64,000 bases of DNA, taken from NCBI RefSeq assembly GCF_000420305.1, contig NZ_ATUR01000005.1, forward strand, positions 129,001 to 193,000, given 5' to 3'. Each line of letters starts with the position of its first letter. Within the stretch, counting starts at the first letter, position 1. The translations under genes were made by a program, and so were the position numbers. The stretch comes from Novosphingopyxis baekryungensis DSM 16222 (GTDB taxonomy: Bacteria > Pseudomonadota > Alphaproteobacteria > Sphingomonadales > Sphingomonadaceae). Positions 17,524-26,801 of the stretch are shown piece after piece. The notes below the pieces were generated by a model, which worked only from the letters and a program-made list of their open reading frames with translations, ran no database searches and had not been told where the DNA came from.

Positions 17524-18090
17524 TTACACGCCGGGCCGCCGCAGCACGATATAGAGCGCGCCGTCGCCGCCATGGCGCGGATGCGCGCCGCGGACCGAGG
17601 CGATGCGGCTGGCATGGCGGGATGAGGCCAGCCAGTCGCGCACCGCCGCGCGGATCGCGCCGCGGCCTTCGCCAGTCGCGCGGTCGTGGCCGCGATCCTT
17701 GCCGGTCACCAGCAGGATGGTGCGATAGTGCATGGCGATGGCCTGCTCCAGCGCGCTATCCAGCCGGTCATAGGCGCCGGCCAGATTACGGCCATGCAGA
17801 TCGATGCTGAGATCGGGCTCCAGCCGCCCCTTGATGATGCGCCGGTCCCAGCTGCCATCCAGATTGCCCGGCGCGGGCGGTGGTGGCGGTGCGGGCGCGG
17901 CGGGGCGGAACGCAGGTATACGCCCCTTCGGCTTCCCGGTCGGCGGTGGAGGCGGCGGCGGCGCAGCGACCGGTGCAGCCTCGGCGGTGGGCGCAGCGGG
18001 CCGGGGCTTGGCGGTGGTGATGGGGCGCACGGTTGCGATGACGCGCTGCCACAGCGCTGCTTCGTCAGGGCCGAGCGGGCGGCGGCTCAC
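17524..18090 (-). CDS. Smr-domain protein
   Basis: 188 aa. A proline/alanine-rich linker (roughly residues 30-75, with runs of Pro) precedes a C-terminal Smr domain: LSIDLHGRNLAGAYDRLDSAL, then ILLVTGKDRG and GAIRAAVRDWL, ending RHGGDGALYIVLRR. Smr domains are DNA or RNA nucleases related to the MutS2 C-terminus; LDLHG-type and TGKG-type motifs are the hallmark. It overlaps mltA by 4 nt (ATGA), so the two are translationally coupled, an arrangement usual in alphaproteobacteria. Confidence 0.9.
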   Translation of the reverse strand: MSRRPLGPDEAALWQRVIATVRPITTAKPRPAAPTAEAAPVAAPPPPPPPTGKPKGRIPAFRPAAPAPPPPPAPGNLDGSWDRRIIKGRLEPDLSIDLHGRNLAGAYDRLDSALEQAIAMHYRTILLVTGKDRGHDRATGEGRGAIRAAVRDWLASSRHASRIASVRGAHPRHGGDGALYIVLRRPGV

Positions 18091-19400
18091 AGGCCGAGCC
18101 GCGCCGCCGACGCATTGGGCAAAAAGATGAGCGCTGATCCGCGCGCCGACATACCACCGGCAATCGCCCGTGCTTCCTCGCCCGCGCCCCAGAAGGTATC
18201 GAACCGGTTGGGCCCCTTGATGGCACCGCCCGTGTCCTGCGCCACCCAGAGCCCATTGGGTTCGGCCCGGTCCATCGACATCCAGACCGGCGCGCCGAGC
18301 GGCACGAAGTCCGGATCCGCTGCCACCGTGGTGCGCGGCGCCACGGCATAGCCCATGGCGCCCAGCGGCCCGGCCCCGGTCAGTTCCTGAAAAAAGACGT
18401 AGCTCTTGTTTTCGTCCATGATCCGCCGCCCCTCCTCGGGGTTGCGATGCAGATAGCCGACAATGCCCTGCATCGACGCTTCGCCCGGCTGGAGCAATCC
18501 GCGGTCCCGCATCAGCGCACCGATGCCGGTATAGGCGCGGCCATTTTGCGACGCGTAACCGATGCGCATCACGCCGCCATCGGGCAGACGCAGCCGGCCC
18601 GAGCCCTGCACCTGCAGGAAGAACAGCTCCACCGGATCGGCGGCCCAGCCGATGATCGGCGCGCGGCCTTCCAGGGAGCCCTGGACGATGGCAGCGCGCT
18701 CATCATAGGGGACGAGCTTGGTCCCCTCCACCTTGCCGCGCACCTTCTTGCCCGCCAGTTCGTCATTGAACTGGCCAAGATCGACATCGATCAGATCACC
18801 GGGACGGCCATAGATAGGCGTGTCGTAGCCTCGGCGGTGCGTGCGCGATCCGGCAATCTCCGGCTCGAAATACCCCGTGGCGAAGGCCTTGCCTTCGGCC
18901 ACCTGCACGGGTGTGAAATGGCGGTCGAAAAAGGCAATCGCGTCGCGGTCCGAAGCATTGGCGGCGGCATTGCAGGCTTCCGCCCAATCGCCGTTTTGCG
19001 TCAGGCCGCTGCGATCGGTGCGGCGTTGCACGCCGGGACAGCTCAGACGAAAAGCGGCCAGGGCGGCAGCGGCCCGCGACGGATCGATCGGCAGGCTGCG
19101 CACCGCAGGGCCGCGCACCAGCGCGCTCGCCGCCGCCACGCTACCGTCGCCGCGCGCCGCGCCGGACGACATGGGGGGCAAGGCCGTCGCCGGGATCGGT
19201 GCTGCCGCCCTGTCGCTGCGATAGGGCGGTGCGGGACGCGGCGTGGGCGCGGCATCCTCATAGCCAAGCTGCGGGGTGCCGGGCGCAGACGACGGGGAGC
19301 GGACTCCGCCGCCTTCCGGTATCACACCGGAGCAGCCCGACAGCAAAACGGCGGCCCAGAGAGCCGCCGCAGCCTGTGTTCGATAGGAAAAGCCAGTCAT
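18087..19400 (-). CDS. mltA: membrane-bound lytic murein transglycosylase A (lipoprotein)
   Basis: 437 aa. The lipobox LLSGC at residues 19-23 marks an outer-membrane lipoprotein. The MltA core (AFATGYFEPEIAGS, PIYGRPGDLI, VQGSGRLRLPDGG) is followed by a 3D domain with VAQDTGGAIKGPNRFDTFWG, containing the catalytic Asp. MltA cleaves the glycan strand of peptidoglycan and leaves 1,6-anhydro ends. It lies between the Tim44-like gene and smr on the same strand. Confidence 0.94.
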   Translation of the reverse strand: MTGFSYRTQAAAALWAAVLLSGCSGVIPEGGGVRSPSSAPGTPQLGYEDAAPTPRPAPPYRSDRAAAPIPATALPPMSSGAARGDGSVAAASALVRGPAVRSLPIDPSRAAAALAAFRLSCPGVQRRTDRSGLTQNGDWAEACNAAANASDRDAIAFFDRHFTPVQVAEGKAFATGYFEPEIAGSRTHRRGYDTPIYGRPGDLIDVDLGQFNDELAGKKVRGKVEGTKLVPYDERAAIVQGSLEGRAPIIGWAADPVELFFLQVQGSGRLRLPDGGVMRIGYASQNGRAYTGIGALMRDRGLLQPGEASMQGIVGYLHRNPEEGRRIMDENKSYVFFQELTGAGPLGAMGYAVAPRTTVAADPDFVPLGAPVWMSMDRAEPNGLWVAQDTGGAIKGPNRFDTFWGAGEEARAIAGGMSARGSALIFLPNASAARLGL

Positions 19401-19412
19401 ACCGGCTTAGTG

Positions 19413-20069
19413 TCAAACCGTGGCGGTCTCGACAAGCGTCCAATTGGGGTCGTTCGACGTGACGTCGCGCTGGAAGGTCCAGATGTCATGCGCCTCGACG
19501 GCGTCGGTCATCGATCCGCCGATCACATTGCCATCCTTGTCCCGCACCAGAGCGGCGATATCGGCGTCGAACTGGATCGTCACCCGGGCGATGGGACGGC
19601 GATAATCCGCTTCCAGAATTTTCGCATCCTCGATCCGCACGAGCCGGTGCTCCAGCGTCTCGCCGCGCTCTTCGCGGGCATCGATCGCGCTGATGAAGCT
19701 CTGGCCCACCTCGTCGTCGGTCAGGAAATCCACCGTGTCGCGATCACCGCTCCAGAATGCTTCGAGCACCATGCGGTAAGCCGACTTCGCCCCTTCGACG
19801 AACCGCGCCGGATCGAAGTCGCGGTCGGCAGCACCGATGGCGGCGAGATCGCGGCCAGCGCCGGCAACGGCAGGGATGTCTTCCACAGGCGCTGCGCCTT
19901 CGCGCTTGTCATCACCGCGCTGCGGCTGGGCAGCGGGTGCGCGGGGGCTTTCCTCCACGCGGCGGGGCATCGGCTCCTGCTCATGCCCGGTGCGTTTGCC
20001 GAGCACGGAATAAAGCCGCAGGCCAAGAAAGCCTGCGAGCAGGGCCAGAATGATCATTTCAGGCGTCAC
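19413..20069 (-). CDS. Tim44/TimA-domain protein
   Basis: 218 aa. A single N-terminal membrane segment (MIILALLAGFLGLRLYSVLG) is followed by a charged, Pro-rich linker and a C-terminal Tim44-like domain (FVEGAKSAYRMVLEAFWSGD, SNDPNWTLVET). Alphaproteobacterial TimA resembles the mitochondrial import factor Tim44, and its bacterial role is not well defined. GTG at 20069 was chosen because GGAGG lies 4 nt before it, whereas the ATG four codons later is too far from it. It is divergent from secB, the usual alphaproteobacterial layout. Confidence 0.85.
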   Translation of the reverse strand: MTPEMIILALLAGFLGLRLYSVLGKRTGHEQEPMPRRVEESPRAPAAQPQRGDDKREGAAPVEDIPAVAGAGRDLAAIGAADRDFDPARFVEGAKSAYRMVLEAFWSGDRDTVDFLTDDEVGQSFISAIDAREERGETLEHRLVRIEDAKILEADYRRPIARVTIQFDADIAALVRDKDGNVIGGSMTDAVEAHDIWTFQRDVTSNDPNWTLVETATV

Positions 20070-20319
20070 ATTGCCTCCAGAACCGCAAAAATAGGTCCGT
20101 ACCGGAAAGCGGCACGTCTGCCGATACATAGGTTGGATCGGATGGGGTTTCAAATGCCTTTCCGTCGGGGCAGTGCCGCGAGCCGTCTTCCACCCGCGTG
20201 CAGACGGGCTGTGCGATGTCCAATCGGTTGCCCTCAACCGCCGCCACTGCTAGTCGCGCGGGCAACATAGCAGCGGGGCCGCGAGGGCGCCGCTCCACCC
20301 GCAAGACAGGATGAAGACC

Positions 20320-20844
20320 ATGGCCGAAGATGGCAGCGATCTCGATTTCAACAATCAGGGCGGCGACAATGCCAATGGCATGGACAATGCGCCATCGGTT
20401 GGCGTGCTCAGCCAGTATATCAAGGATCTTTCGGTCGAGAACCCGAACGCGCCGGACAGCTACAACTGGGGCGGGCAGCCGCAGATCGACGTGCAGGTCA
20501 ACATCCAGTCCAATGCGCTGAACGAAGAAGTGCATGAGGTGGCGCTGCGCCTCAACGTGAAAGCCAATGGCGAAAAGGGCGTCAGCTTCATCGTCGAGCT
20601 GGTCTATTGCGGCCTGTTCGGCCTGCGCAATGTGCCCGAAGAGGCGGCGCACCCGTTTCTCTTCGCCGAAGCGCCGCGAATCATTTTCCCGTTCGCCCGC
20701 CGCATTCTGGCCGATGCCGTGCGCGATGCCGGTTATCCGCCGCTGATGCTGGAGCCGATCGACTTCAACCAGCTCTACATGCAGCAGCGTGAGCAGGCCG
20801 GTGCGCAGGCGGGCGGCGATCAGCCCCCCGTCGGCCAAGCCTGA
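20320..20844 (+). CDS. secB: protein-export chaperone SecB
   Basis: 174 aa, slightly longer than E. coli SecB. Conserved features are VLSQYIKDLSVENPNAP, EEVHEVALRLNVKA, FIVELVYCGLFGL and the PRIIFPFARRILADAVRDAGYPPLMLEPIDF core split across the second half. SecB holds precursors unfolded and hands them to SecA. The inner ATG (MAEDGSD) was chosen because AGGA lies 8 nt before it; the ATG three codons upstream abuts the purine run. The N-terminus is acidic and rich in Asn/Gly. Confidence 0.94.
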   Translation: MAEDGSDLDFNNQGGDNANGMDNAPSVGVLSQYIKDLSVENPNAPDSYNWGGQPQIDVQVNIQSNALNEEVHEVALRLNVKANGEKGVSFIVELVYCGLFGLRNVPEEAAHPFLFAEAPRIIFPFARRILADAVRDAGYPPLMLEPIDFNQLYMQQREQAGAQAGGDQPPVGQA

Positions 20845-20904
20845 TCGGAGCAGCCTGATGAGGGCCATCGCTGCGGTGCTGGCCCTCCTGGCTGACCGGC
20901 GGGC

Positions 20905-22491
20905 ATGAATCTCGCCAAATCCCTCGGCTCCATCGGCGGGCTGACGCTGGTCAGCCGGGTGCTGGCGCTGGTGCGCGATGCCCTGCAGGCACGCTATGTC
21001 GGCGCAGGCTTTGCGTCCGATGCGTTTCTCGTCGCCTTCCGCCTGCCCAATATGTTCCGCGCCCTGTTTGCGGAGGGCGCGTTTACCGCCGCATTCATCC
21101 CCATGTACAACCGGCGCGTGGCCGAAGGCGGCGGCAAGCCTGCGGGCATCGATTTTGCCGAGCGCGCGCTGGCGGTGCTGTTTCCGATGCTGGTGGTTTT
21201 TACCGCCGCGCTGATGATCGCGGCCTGGCCGGTCACCTATGCGCTGTCCGGCGGCTTCAAAGATCCCACGCCGGCGCAATTCTCCTACGCCGTCACGCTG
21301 TCACGCATCACCATTCCCTATCTTTTGATGATCTCGCTGGTGTCGCTGCTGGGCGGCATCCTGAATTCGATGGAGAAATATTGGGTCAATGCCGCCGCGC
21401 CGATCCTGCTCAACATCGCGATGATCAGCGGGCTGTGGCTCTTTCATGGCGACGATCCTTACGAGACCGCCTGGGTGCAGGCGCTGTCGGTGACGGCGGG
21501 CGGCGTGCTGCAGTTGCTGTTCCTGATCTGGGGCTGCCGCCGGGCGGGCGTCAAACTGTCGCTGAGGCCGCCACGTATCGACAAGGATATCCGCCGCCTG
21601 TTCTCCCTCATCCTGCCTGCCGCCGCCGGTGCGGGCGCGACGCAGATCAATCTGCTGATCTCCACCGCGCTGGCCGGCAGCCTGCTGGCGCCGGGCGCGA
21701 TCAGCTATATCTATTATGCCGACCGGCTGAACCAGCTGCCGCTCGGCCTGATCGGTATCGGCCTTGGCACCATCCTGCTGCCCACCCTTTCCCGCCTGCT
21801 GGGCGAGGACAAGGCGCAGGAGGCGATGCACATGCAGAACCGGGGCATCGAGCTGGCGCTGTTCCTGACGCTGCCGGCCACCGTGGCGTTTCTGACCATT
21901 TCCGAACCGATCGTGCGCGGCCTGTTCCAATATGGCGCGTTCAGCGCGGGCGATACCGAGGCGACGTCCATGGTGCTGGCCGCCTTTTCCATCGGCCTGC
22001 CCGCTTATGTGATGATCAAGGTGCTGACGCCGGGCTATTATGCGCGCAGCGACACGCGCACGCCGGTGCGCTTCGCCATGATCGCGATCGCGGTGAACAT
22101 CGTCGGCAATCTCGCGCTCATTCCCACCATCGGCTATCTCGGCCCCCCGCTCGCCACCGCGCTGTCCGCCAGCATCAATGCCGGACTGTTATACTGGACG
22201 CTGCGCAAGCGCGGGCAGTTTCACGCCGATGCGCAGCTGGTGCGCCGCCTGCCCCGGCTGCTGCTCGCCGCGCTGCTGATGGGCGCGGCGCTCTGGTTCG
22301 CGCGCATTCTGGCCGCGCCGCACATGCAGGGGCTGATGCTGGAAAAAGCCATCACGCTGGCCATATTGTGCGGCGGCGGCGCGGCGGTCTATCTGGCCGC
22401 CTGTTTCCTAACCCGCGCCTTTCGGCTAGGCGACATCCGCGCGCTGGTCCGCCGCGCGCCTGCCAAAACCACCCCTGAGGAAACCACCTGA
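20905..22491 (+). CDS. murJ: lipid II flippase MurJ
   Basis: 528 aa polytopic membrane protein of the MOP superfamily. It opens [24 protein letters not shown], then [22 protein letters not shown], the MurJ signature, and predicts ~14 membrane helices. It moves lipid-linked peptidoglycan precursors across the inner membrane. Family Arg residues in SRV and RNA/RAL positions are present. trpS begins 3 nt after its stop, an association seen in other alphaproteobacteria. Confidence 0.95.
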   Translation: MNLAKSLGSIGGLTLVSRVLALVRDALQARYVGAGFASDAFLVAFRLPNMFRALFAEGAFTAAFIPMYNRRVAEGGGKPAGIDFAERALAVLFPMLVVFTAALMIAAWPVTYALSGGFKDPTPAQFSYAVTLSRITIPYLLMISLVSLLGGILNSMEKYWVNAAAPILLNIAMISGLWLFHGDDPYETAWVQALSVTAGGVLQLLFLIWGCRRAGVKLSLRPPRIDKDIRRLFSLILPAAAGAGATQINLLISTALAGSLLAPGAISYIYYADRLNQLPLGLIGIGLGTILLPTLSRLLGEDKAQEAMHMQNRGIELALFLTLPATVAFLTISEPIVRGLFQYGAFSAGDTEATSMVLAAFSIGLPAYVMIKVLTPGYYARSDTRTPVRFAMIAIAVNIVGNLALIPTIGYLGPPLATALSASINAGLLYWTLRKRGQFHADAQLVRRLPRLLLAALLMGAALWFARILAAPHMQGLMLEKAITLAILCGGGAAVYLAACFLTRAFRLGDIRALVRRAPAKTTPEETT

Positions 22492-22493
22492 TC

Positions 22494-23486
22494 ATGCGCG
22501 TCGTCTCCGGCATCCAGCCAACCGGCAATCTCCATCTCGGCAATTATCTCGGCGCGATCGTCAACTGGGTGAAGATGCAGGATGAAGGCGAGTGCCTGTT
22601 CTTCCTGGCCGATCTGCACGCCATATCCATGCCGCACGATCCGGCCACCTTGCGCGCTGGCACGCGCGAAATGGCCGCCGCGCTGATCGCATCCGGCGTC
22701 GATCCGGACAAGGCGACCCTGTTCAACCAAGCCCGCGTGCCCGCCCATGCCGAGCTGCAATGGCTGCTCAACGGCACCGCGCGCATGGGCTGGCTGAACC
22801 GCATGACGCAGTTTAAGGACAAGTCCGGCAAGAACCGCGAAGGCGCCAGTATCGCGCTGTTCGCCTATCCCGTGCTGCAGGCCGCCGATGTGCTGCTGTA
22901 CAATGCCACCCATGTGCCCGTCGGTGATGACCAGAAACAGCATCTGGAGCTGGCGCGCGACATCGCCGAAAAGTTCAATAACGACACCGGGACCGAGACC
23001 TTCGTGCTGCCTGAGCCGTTCATCGGCACGGACGCGGCGCGGATCATGTCCCTGCGCGATGGCTCCTCCAAGATGAGCAAGTCCGATCCTTCGGACATGA
23101 GCCGGATCAACCTGGCGGACGATGCCGATCTGATCGCCAAGAAGATCAAGAAGGCCAAGACCGATGCCGAGCCATTGCCCGATTCGATGGACGATCTGGC
23201 GGGCCGTCCGGAAGCGCGCAATCTGGTGACGATCTATGCCGCGCTGGAAGGCCGCGCGCCCGCCGATGTGTTGCAGGACTATGCCGGGCAGGGTTTCGGG
23301 CAGTTCAAACCCGCGCTGGCCGATCTCACCGTGAGCAAATTGGCGCCGATCTCCGAACGGTTCAACGCGCTGAAGAATGACGACGCCGCGATCGATGCGA
23401 TCCTGGCCAAGGGCGCGCAGAAGGCCGCGCAAACCGGCGCACGGATCCTGGCCAGCGCCTATGAAGCGCTCGGCCTGCTGCGCTGA
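22494..23486 (+). CDS. trpS: tryptophanyl-tRNA synthetase
   Basis: 330 aa class Ic synthetase. The HIGH-equivalent is [13 protein letters not shown], the KMSKS loop is SKMSKSDPS, and [19 protein letters not shown] is the TrpRS Trp/ATP-binding segment. Length matches the family. It probably shares a transcript with murJ immediately upstream. Confidence 0.97.
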   Translation: MRVVSGIQPTGNLHLGNYLGAIVNWVKMQDEGECLFFLADLHAISMPHDPATLRAGTREMAAALIASGVDPDKATLFNQARVPAHAELQWLLNGTARMGWLNRMTQFKDKSGKNREGASIALFAYPVLQAADVLLYNATHVPVGDDQKQHLELARDIAEKFNNDTGTETFVLPEPFIGTDAARIMSLRDGSSKMSKSDPSDMSRINLADDADLIAKKIKKAKTDAEPLPDSMDDLAGRPEARNLVTIYAALEGRAPADVLQDYAGQGFGQFKPALADLTVSKLAPISERFNALKNDDAAIDAILAKGAQKAAQTGARILASAYEALGLLR

Positions 23487-23641
23487 TACGGGCGCGTGCA
23501 GCAATCTTACGCTAGCATAAACGGCGGCGCAGCAATGCATCCAGCCGTGCCTCTCATGCGTTCAATCGAGGTTCAGTGGCGCTATGTCACCTTGTTACCT
23601 ATATTGTCTTTACGCGTATTGAGTCCGTAGGAGCCCGCATC

Positions 23642-24328
23642 ATGTTCAGCATCAGCTTTCGCCAAGCCACCAAGTTCGCCGCCCCGGCTGCCCTGCTGGG
23701 GCTGGCGGCCTGCGCCACGCCGTTTCAGGCCAATGTCCAACGCTTCCAGCAGCTGCCACCGGCCCAGGGGGAAAGTTTTACGGTCGTCGCGCAGGATCCG
23801 GCCAACGCCGGCGGCATCGAATTTGGCCAATATGCCAATATCGTGGCGTCCGAAATGGTGCGCCAAGGCTATCGCCAGGCCGCCAACCCGGCCGCCGCCG
23901 ATCTGGTGGTGAGCTTCGGTTATGACGTCGATACCGGGCGCGAACGCGTGGTGTCCGACATTTCCCCGTTCGGGTCGCCGTTCGGCTATGGACGCTTCGG
24001 TCTGTACGATCCCTTCTACGGCCCCCGCTTCATCGGCCGCCGCGGTCTCTATGGCCGGGGGTTCGTCTATGGCTTCAACGATCCGTTCATCTTTGGCGGC
24101 GGGTTCGGGGGTGTGCGCAGCTACACCATCTTCACCGGTGAAATCGACATGAAGATCGAACGGGCCGGCACCGGCGAACGGCTGTTCGAGGGCCGGGCAC
24201 AGTCCATGTCGCGCTCCGATGACCTGACCTATCTGGTCCCCAATCTGGTCGAGGCCATCTTCACCGGCTTTCCCGGCAACAGCGGTGAGACGGTGCGTAT
24301 CTCGGTGGCCCCGGAAGGGCGCAGCTGA
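23642..24328 (+). CDS. DUF4136 lipoprotein
   Basis: 228 aa. Signal peptide with lipobox LGLAAC (Cys at about residue 22). DUF4136 features follow: VAQDPANAGGIEFGQYANIVASEM and AADLVVSFGYDVDTG, a Gly/Phe/Tyr-rich middle (GFVYGFNDPFIFGGGFGGV), and GERLFEGRAQSMSRSDDL near the end. The family is outer-envelope associated without known function. The start was chosen from GGAG 9 nt upstream of the ATG rather than an earlier open-frame start. A strong terminator follows 26 nt after the stop. Confidence 0.85.
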   Translation: MFSISFRQATKFAAPAALLGLAACATPFQANVQRFQQLPPAQGESFTVVAQDPANAGGIEFGQYANIVASEMVRQGYRQAANPAAADLVVSFGYDVDTGRERVVSDISPFGSPFGYGRFGLYDPFYGPRFIGRRGLYGRGFVYGFNDPFIFGGGFGGVRSYTIFTGEIDMKIERAGTGERLFEGRAQSMSRSDDLTYLVPNLVEAIFTGFPGNSGETVRISVAPEGRS

Positions 24329-24354
24329 CAGCCCTCACCGGCAATATCCGATAA

Positions 24355-24382
24355 AAAAAGGCGGCCTGCGAGCCGCCTTTTT
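24355..24382. terminator. bidirectional rho-independent terminator
   Basis: AAAAAGGCGGC-CTGCGA-GCCGCCTTTTT is a perfect 11-bp stem with a 6-nt loop and A/T runs on both sides. It can end the DUF4136 gene from the left and the dnaA-side transcript from the right. Confidence 0.92.
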
Positions 24383-24392
24383 CATGGGATTA

Positions 24393-24596
24393 TCATCTCT
24401 TGATGGTGATTTGAGAGCGTTTCAAGATGCCCTCAATCTGATTGAGTGATTTGCGAGCCGAAGCAATTTCGGCCATATCTTCTGCCTTGAGGGAATCTTC
24501 CAATCGTTTTTCCGAATCCAGCTGAAGCTGCACCAGACTCTTTGCAAAGTCTTCAAATGAAGGCAGCTTCGGATCGCCCACGTACTTGAGTGCCAT
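24393..24596 (-). CDS. small hypothetical protein downstream of dnaA
   Basis: 67 aa, MALKYVGDPKLPSFEDF at the start, mostly charged helix-forming sequence ending KRSQITIKR. I do not recognise it. The ATG is only 3 nt after the dnaA stop and the stop lies 10 nt before the bidirectional terminator, so the reading frame neatly fills the dnaA transcript's tail, which supports a real gene. Base composition is clearly lower in GC than the neighbours, hinting at a late or foreign addition. The predicted amphipathic coil would suit a small regulator or partner protein, but that is inference. Confidence 0.5.
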   Translation of the reverse strand: MALKYVGDPKLPSFEDFAKSLVQLQLDSEKRLEDSLKAEDMAEIASARKSLNQIEGILKRSQITIKR

Positions 24597-24599
24597 CTT

Positions 24600-25991
24600 T
24601 CAGGCTTCCAGCTGGCGCAGCAGCGCGCGGACATCATTGTCCATCTCGCTGTCCTTGCCGCGCAATTCCTCGACCAGCCGGACCGCATGAATCACCGTGC
24701 TGTGATCGCGTCCGCCAAATTTGCGGCCGATCTCGGGATAGCTGCGCGGCGTCATCATCTTGGCGATATACATCGCCACCTGCCGGGGCCGCACGATGGC
24801 GCGGGCGCGGCGCTTGGAAGACATCTCGCTGCGATCGATCCGGTAATATTCGCACACCGTGCGCTGGATCTCGTCGATCGTGATGCGGCGGCGGCAGGCG
24901 CTCAATATGTCCTTCAGCTGCTCTTCGGCCAGCTGCTTGGAAACGGGCTTGCCGGTCAGCTGCGCATAGGCCAGCAGCTTGTTGAGGCCGCCCTCCAGCT
25001 CGCGGACATTGCGGCTGATGGTGCGCGCCAGAAACTCGACCACATCCTCGCCCACCTGCACCGACGGCATGCTGTCCAGCCGATGCTCCAGGATCGAGCG
25101 GCGCAGCTCCAGATCAGCAGGCTGAATATCCGCCACCAGCCCCTGCGACAGGCGGGACAGGATGCGCTGATCGACACCGTCCAGCGCCTGCGGCGCGCGG
25201 TCGGCCGCCACCACCAACCGCTTGCCCGAGCCGACGATGGCGTCGATCGTGTGGAGAAACTCCTCCTGCGTCGACATCTTGCCGATGATGAACTGGATAT
25301 CGTCGATCAGCAGCAGATCGGCGGCGCGCAGACGGGTCTTGAACGCCATGGTTTCCTTGGCGCGCATGGCGGTCACGAATTCCATCATGAAGCGCTCGGC
25401 GGGCATATAGACCACCCTGGCGCCCGGATTGGCGGCGCGCCAGGCATGGCCGATGGCGTGCATCAGATGCGTCTTGCCCTGCCCCGTCGCGGCCTGAAGA
25501 TAGAGTGGATTGAACAGCGGCGCTTCCGGCGCGGCCATCCGCTGTGCGGCGGTCAGCGCCAGCACATTGCCCTGCGCCGCCACGAAATTGTCAAAGGTGT
25601 AGCGCGGGTCGAGGGCACTATCCTGCGCTTCGGAAAGCTCGCGCTCGCTGGGCGGGGCAAACTCGTCCGCGGGCCGGAGCCGGTGAATCTGGGCGCCATT
25701 GGGGCGCGCGCGGATCGCGAGAGACCGGATGCCTGGCACCACGCTCTTCCAGGCCAGCGTAAGCCGGTCCAGATAATGATCGCGCACCCATTTGGCGGAA
25801 AAGTCGGACGGCAGCAGCAATTCCAGCGCGCCTTCTTCCCGATCGAAATCCCCCAGCTTGATGGGCCGGATCCACTGCCCGAATATCTGTGCGCCCATAT
25901 CCCGGCGCAGTCCCCCGGCTATCGCCTGCCAAGCCTCTCCCAACTCGTCCCCGTTCGATCCGTTACGCATGATCGCCACTGAATTTCCCAT
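24600..25991 (-). CDS. dnaA: chromosomal replication initiator DnaA
   Basis: 463 aa. Domain I: WQAIAGGLRRDMGAQIFGQWI. The AAA+ domain has Walker A ATGQGKTHLMHA and Walker B LLLIDDIQFI, and an Arg-finger region in DQRILSRLSQGL. Domain IV carries the DNA-binding signature GGRDHSTVIHA. It opens the origin by binding DnaA boxes and can act as a transcription factor. The start was set at MGNSVAIMRN, with AAGGGG 9 nt upstream; a much longer open frame upstream is not conserved-looking. rpsT lies upstream on the same strand, as in Caulobacter. Confidence 0.97.
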   Translation of the reverse strand: MGNSVAIMRNGSNGDELGEAWQAIAGGLRRDMGAQIFGQWIRPIKLGDFDREEGALELLLPSDFSAKWVRDHYLDRLTLAWKSVVPGIRSLAIRARPNGAQIHRLRPADEFAPPSERELSEAQDSALDPRYTFDNFVAAQGNVLALTAAQRMAAPEAPLFNPLYLQAATGQGKTHLMHAIGHAWRAANPGARVVYMPAERFMMEFVTAMRAKETMAFKTRLRAADLLLIDDIQFIIGKMSTQEEFLHTIDAIVGSGKRLVVAADRAPQALDGVDQRILSRLSQGLVADIQPADLELRRSILEHRLDSMPSVQVGEDVVEFLARTISRNVRELEGGLNKLLAYAQLTGKPVSKQLAEEQLKDILSACRRRITIDEIQRTVCEYYRIDRSEMSSKRRARAIVRPRQVAMYIAKMMTPRSYPEIGRKFGGRDHSTVIHAVRLVEELRGKDSEMDNDVRALLRQLEA

Positions 25992-26280
25992 TATTAACCA
26001 CCCCTTGATCCGCCAGCCCCGTTGGGCTCTTGGATAGACACAATGCGGCCCCGTCCGGAAAGCGGCTGCTCGCCCGGGTCCCTTCATTTCGATGCCTCTT
26101 GGAACAGTTCGCGATCGCGGCGCTCGCTGCCCAGACCCTTTTGTAGACAGCAAAAAAGGCATCGCACAAGTGGTGCACAGTGAAAAATAACTGAAATATA
26201 CCGTTGACTCATCAAAGCACGCAAAACGGTTGATGCGTCCTAAAGCGGTCTGTTTTCAACCGCTTACCCACAGGGCGCTT
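25992..26280 (-). promoter_or_regulatory. dnaA leader and control region
   Basis: The 413-nt stretch between dnaA and rpsT has no gene. Read on the minus strand, TTGCGT (26224-26219) and TATATT (26200-26195) are separated by 18 nt and make a plausible -35/-10 pair. A GANTC site (GACTC, 26206-26210), the target of the CcrM methyltransferase in alphaproteobacteria, falls in the spacer. TTACCCACA at 26264-26272 differs by one base from the DnaA-box consensus TTATCCACA. A second GANTC (GAATC) is at 26297-26301 and a short palindrome GTGGGT-C-ACCCAC at 26284-26296. The leader from the promoter to the dnaA ATG is ~190 nt. Confidence 0.4.
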
Positions 26281-26341
26281 CGGGTGGGTCACCCACGAAT
26301 CGTGGAGTTGCCGTGGCATCGCCTTCCCGCGCCATCGGCAC

Positions 26342-26378
26342 AAAAAAAGGCCCGCCTCACATGCGTGGGGCGGGCCTT
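26342..26378 (-). terminator. rpsT terminator
   Basis: On the minus strand a 10-bp stem AAGGCCCGCC / GGCGGGCCTT (26347-26356 with 26369-26378) closes a 12-nt loop and is followed by seven T residues. It lies 26 nt after the rpsT stop and separates rpsT from dnaA transcription. Confidence 0.9.
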
Positions 26379-26404
26379 CCGAAAAGTCGGACGTGACGGT
26401 CGAA

Positions 26405-26665
26405 TCAGATAGCGGCGACGCGCTTGTTGAGACGGCTCATCTTCCGCGATGCGGTGTTCTGATGGTAAATGCCCTTGGAAACGCCGCGCGCCAATTCCGG
26501 CTGCATTTCGCGCAGCGCAGCGCTGGCGGCATCCTTGTCACCAGCTTCAATCGCGGTTTCGACCTTCTTGATGTAGGTCCGCACGCGGCTCAGCCGGTTC
26601 TTGTTGACGAGCTCACGCTTCGCGTTGCGGCGAATCCGTTTTTTTGCCTGCGGCGTATTGGCCAT
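26405..26665 (-). CDS. rpsT: 30S ribosomal protein S20
   Basis: 86 aa, starting [21 protein letters not shown] and containing [19 protein letters not shown] and [20 protein letters not shown], the standard S20 sequence. It is a helical primary binder of 16S rRNA. Neighbouring dnaA downstream and a strong terminator between them suggest separate control. Confidence 0.97.
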   Translation of the reverse strand: MANTPQAKKRIRRNAKRELVNKNRLSRVRTYIKKVETAIEAGDKDAASAALREMQPELARGVSKGIYHQNTASRKMSRLNKRVAAI

Positions 26666-26801
26666 AAAATCCTCGAAGGTTCATATCGAAACAAAAAAGA
26701 CCGCGCATCGCGGCACGGTCGCATTCAAGCAGGGCACTTAAGCGAAAGACCGCCGCCCGTCAACGGGCAACGGCATATTCCTGCCGCAGCGCGCCAGCAG
26801 G

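Noticed and set aside
26264-26272. Replication origin at dnaA
   Set aside because: Only one imperfect DnaA box was found and there is no AT-rich unwinding region; in alphaproteobacteria the origin is often away from dnaA.
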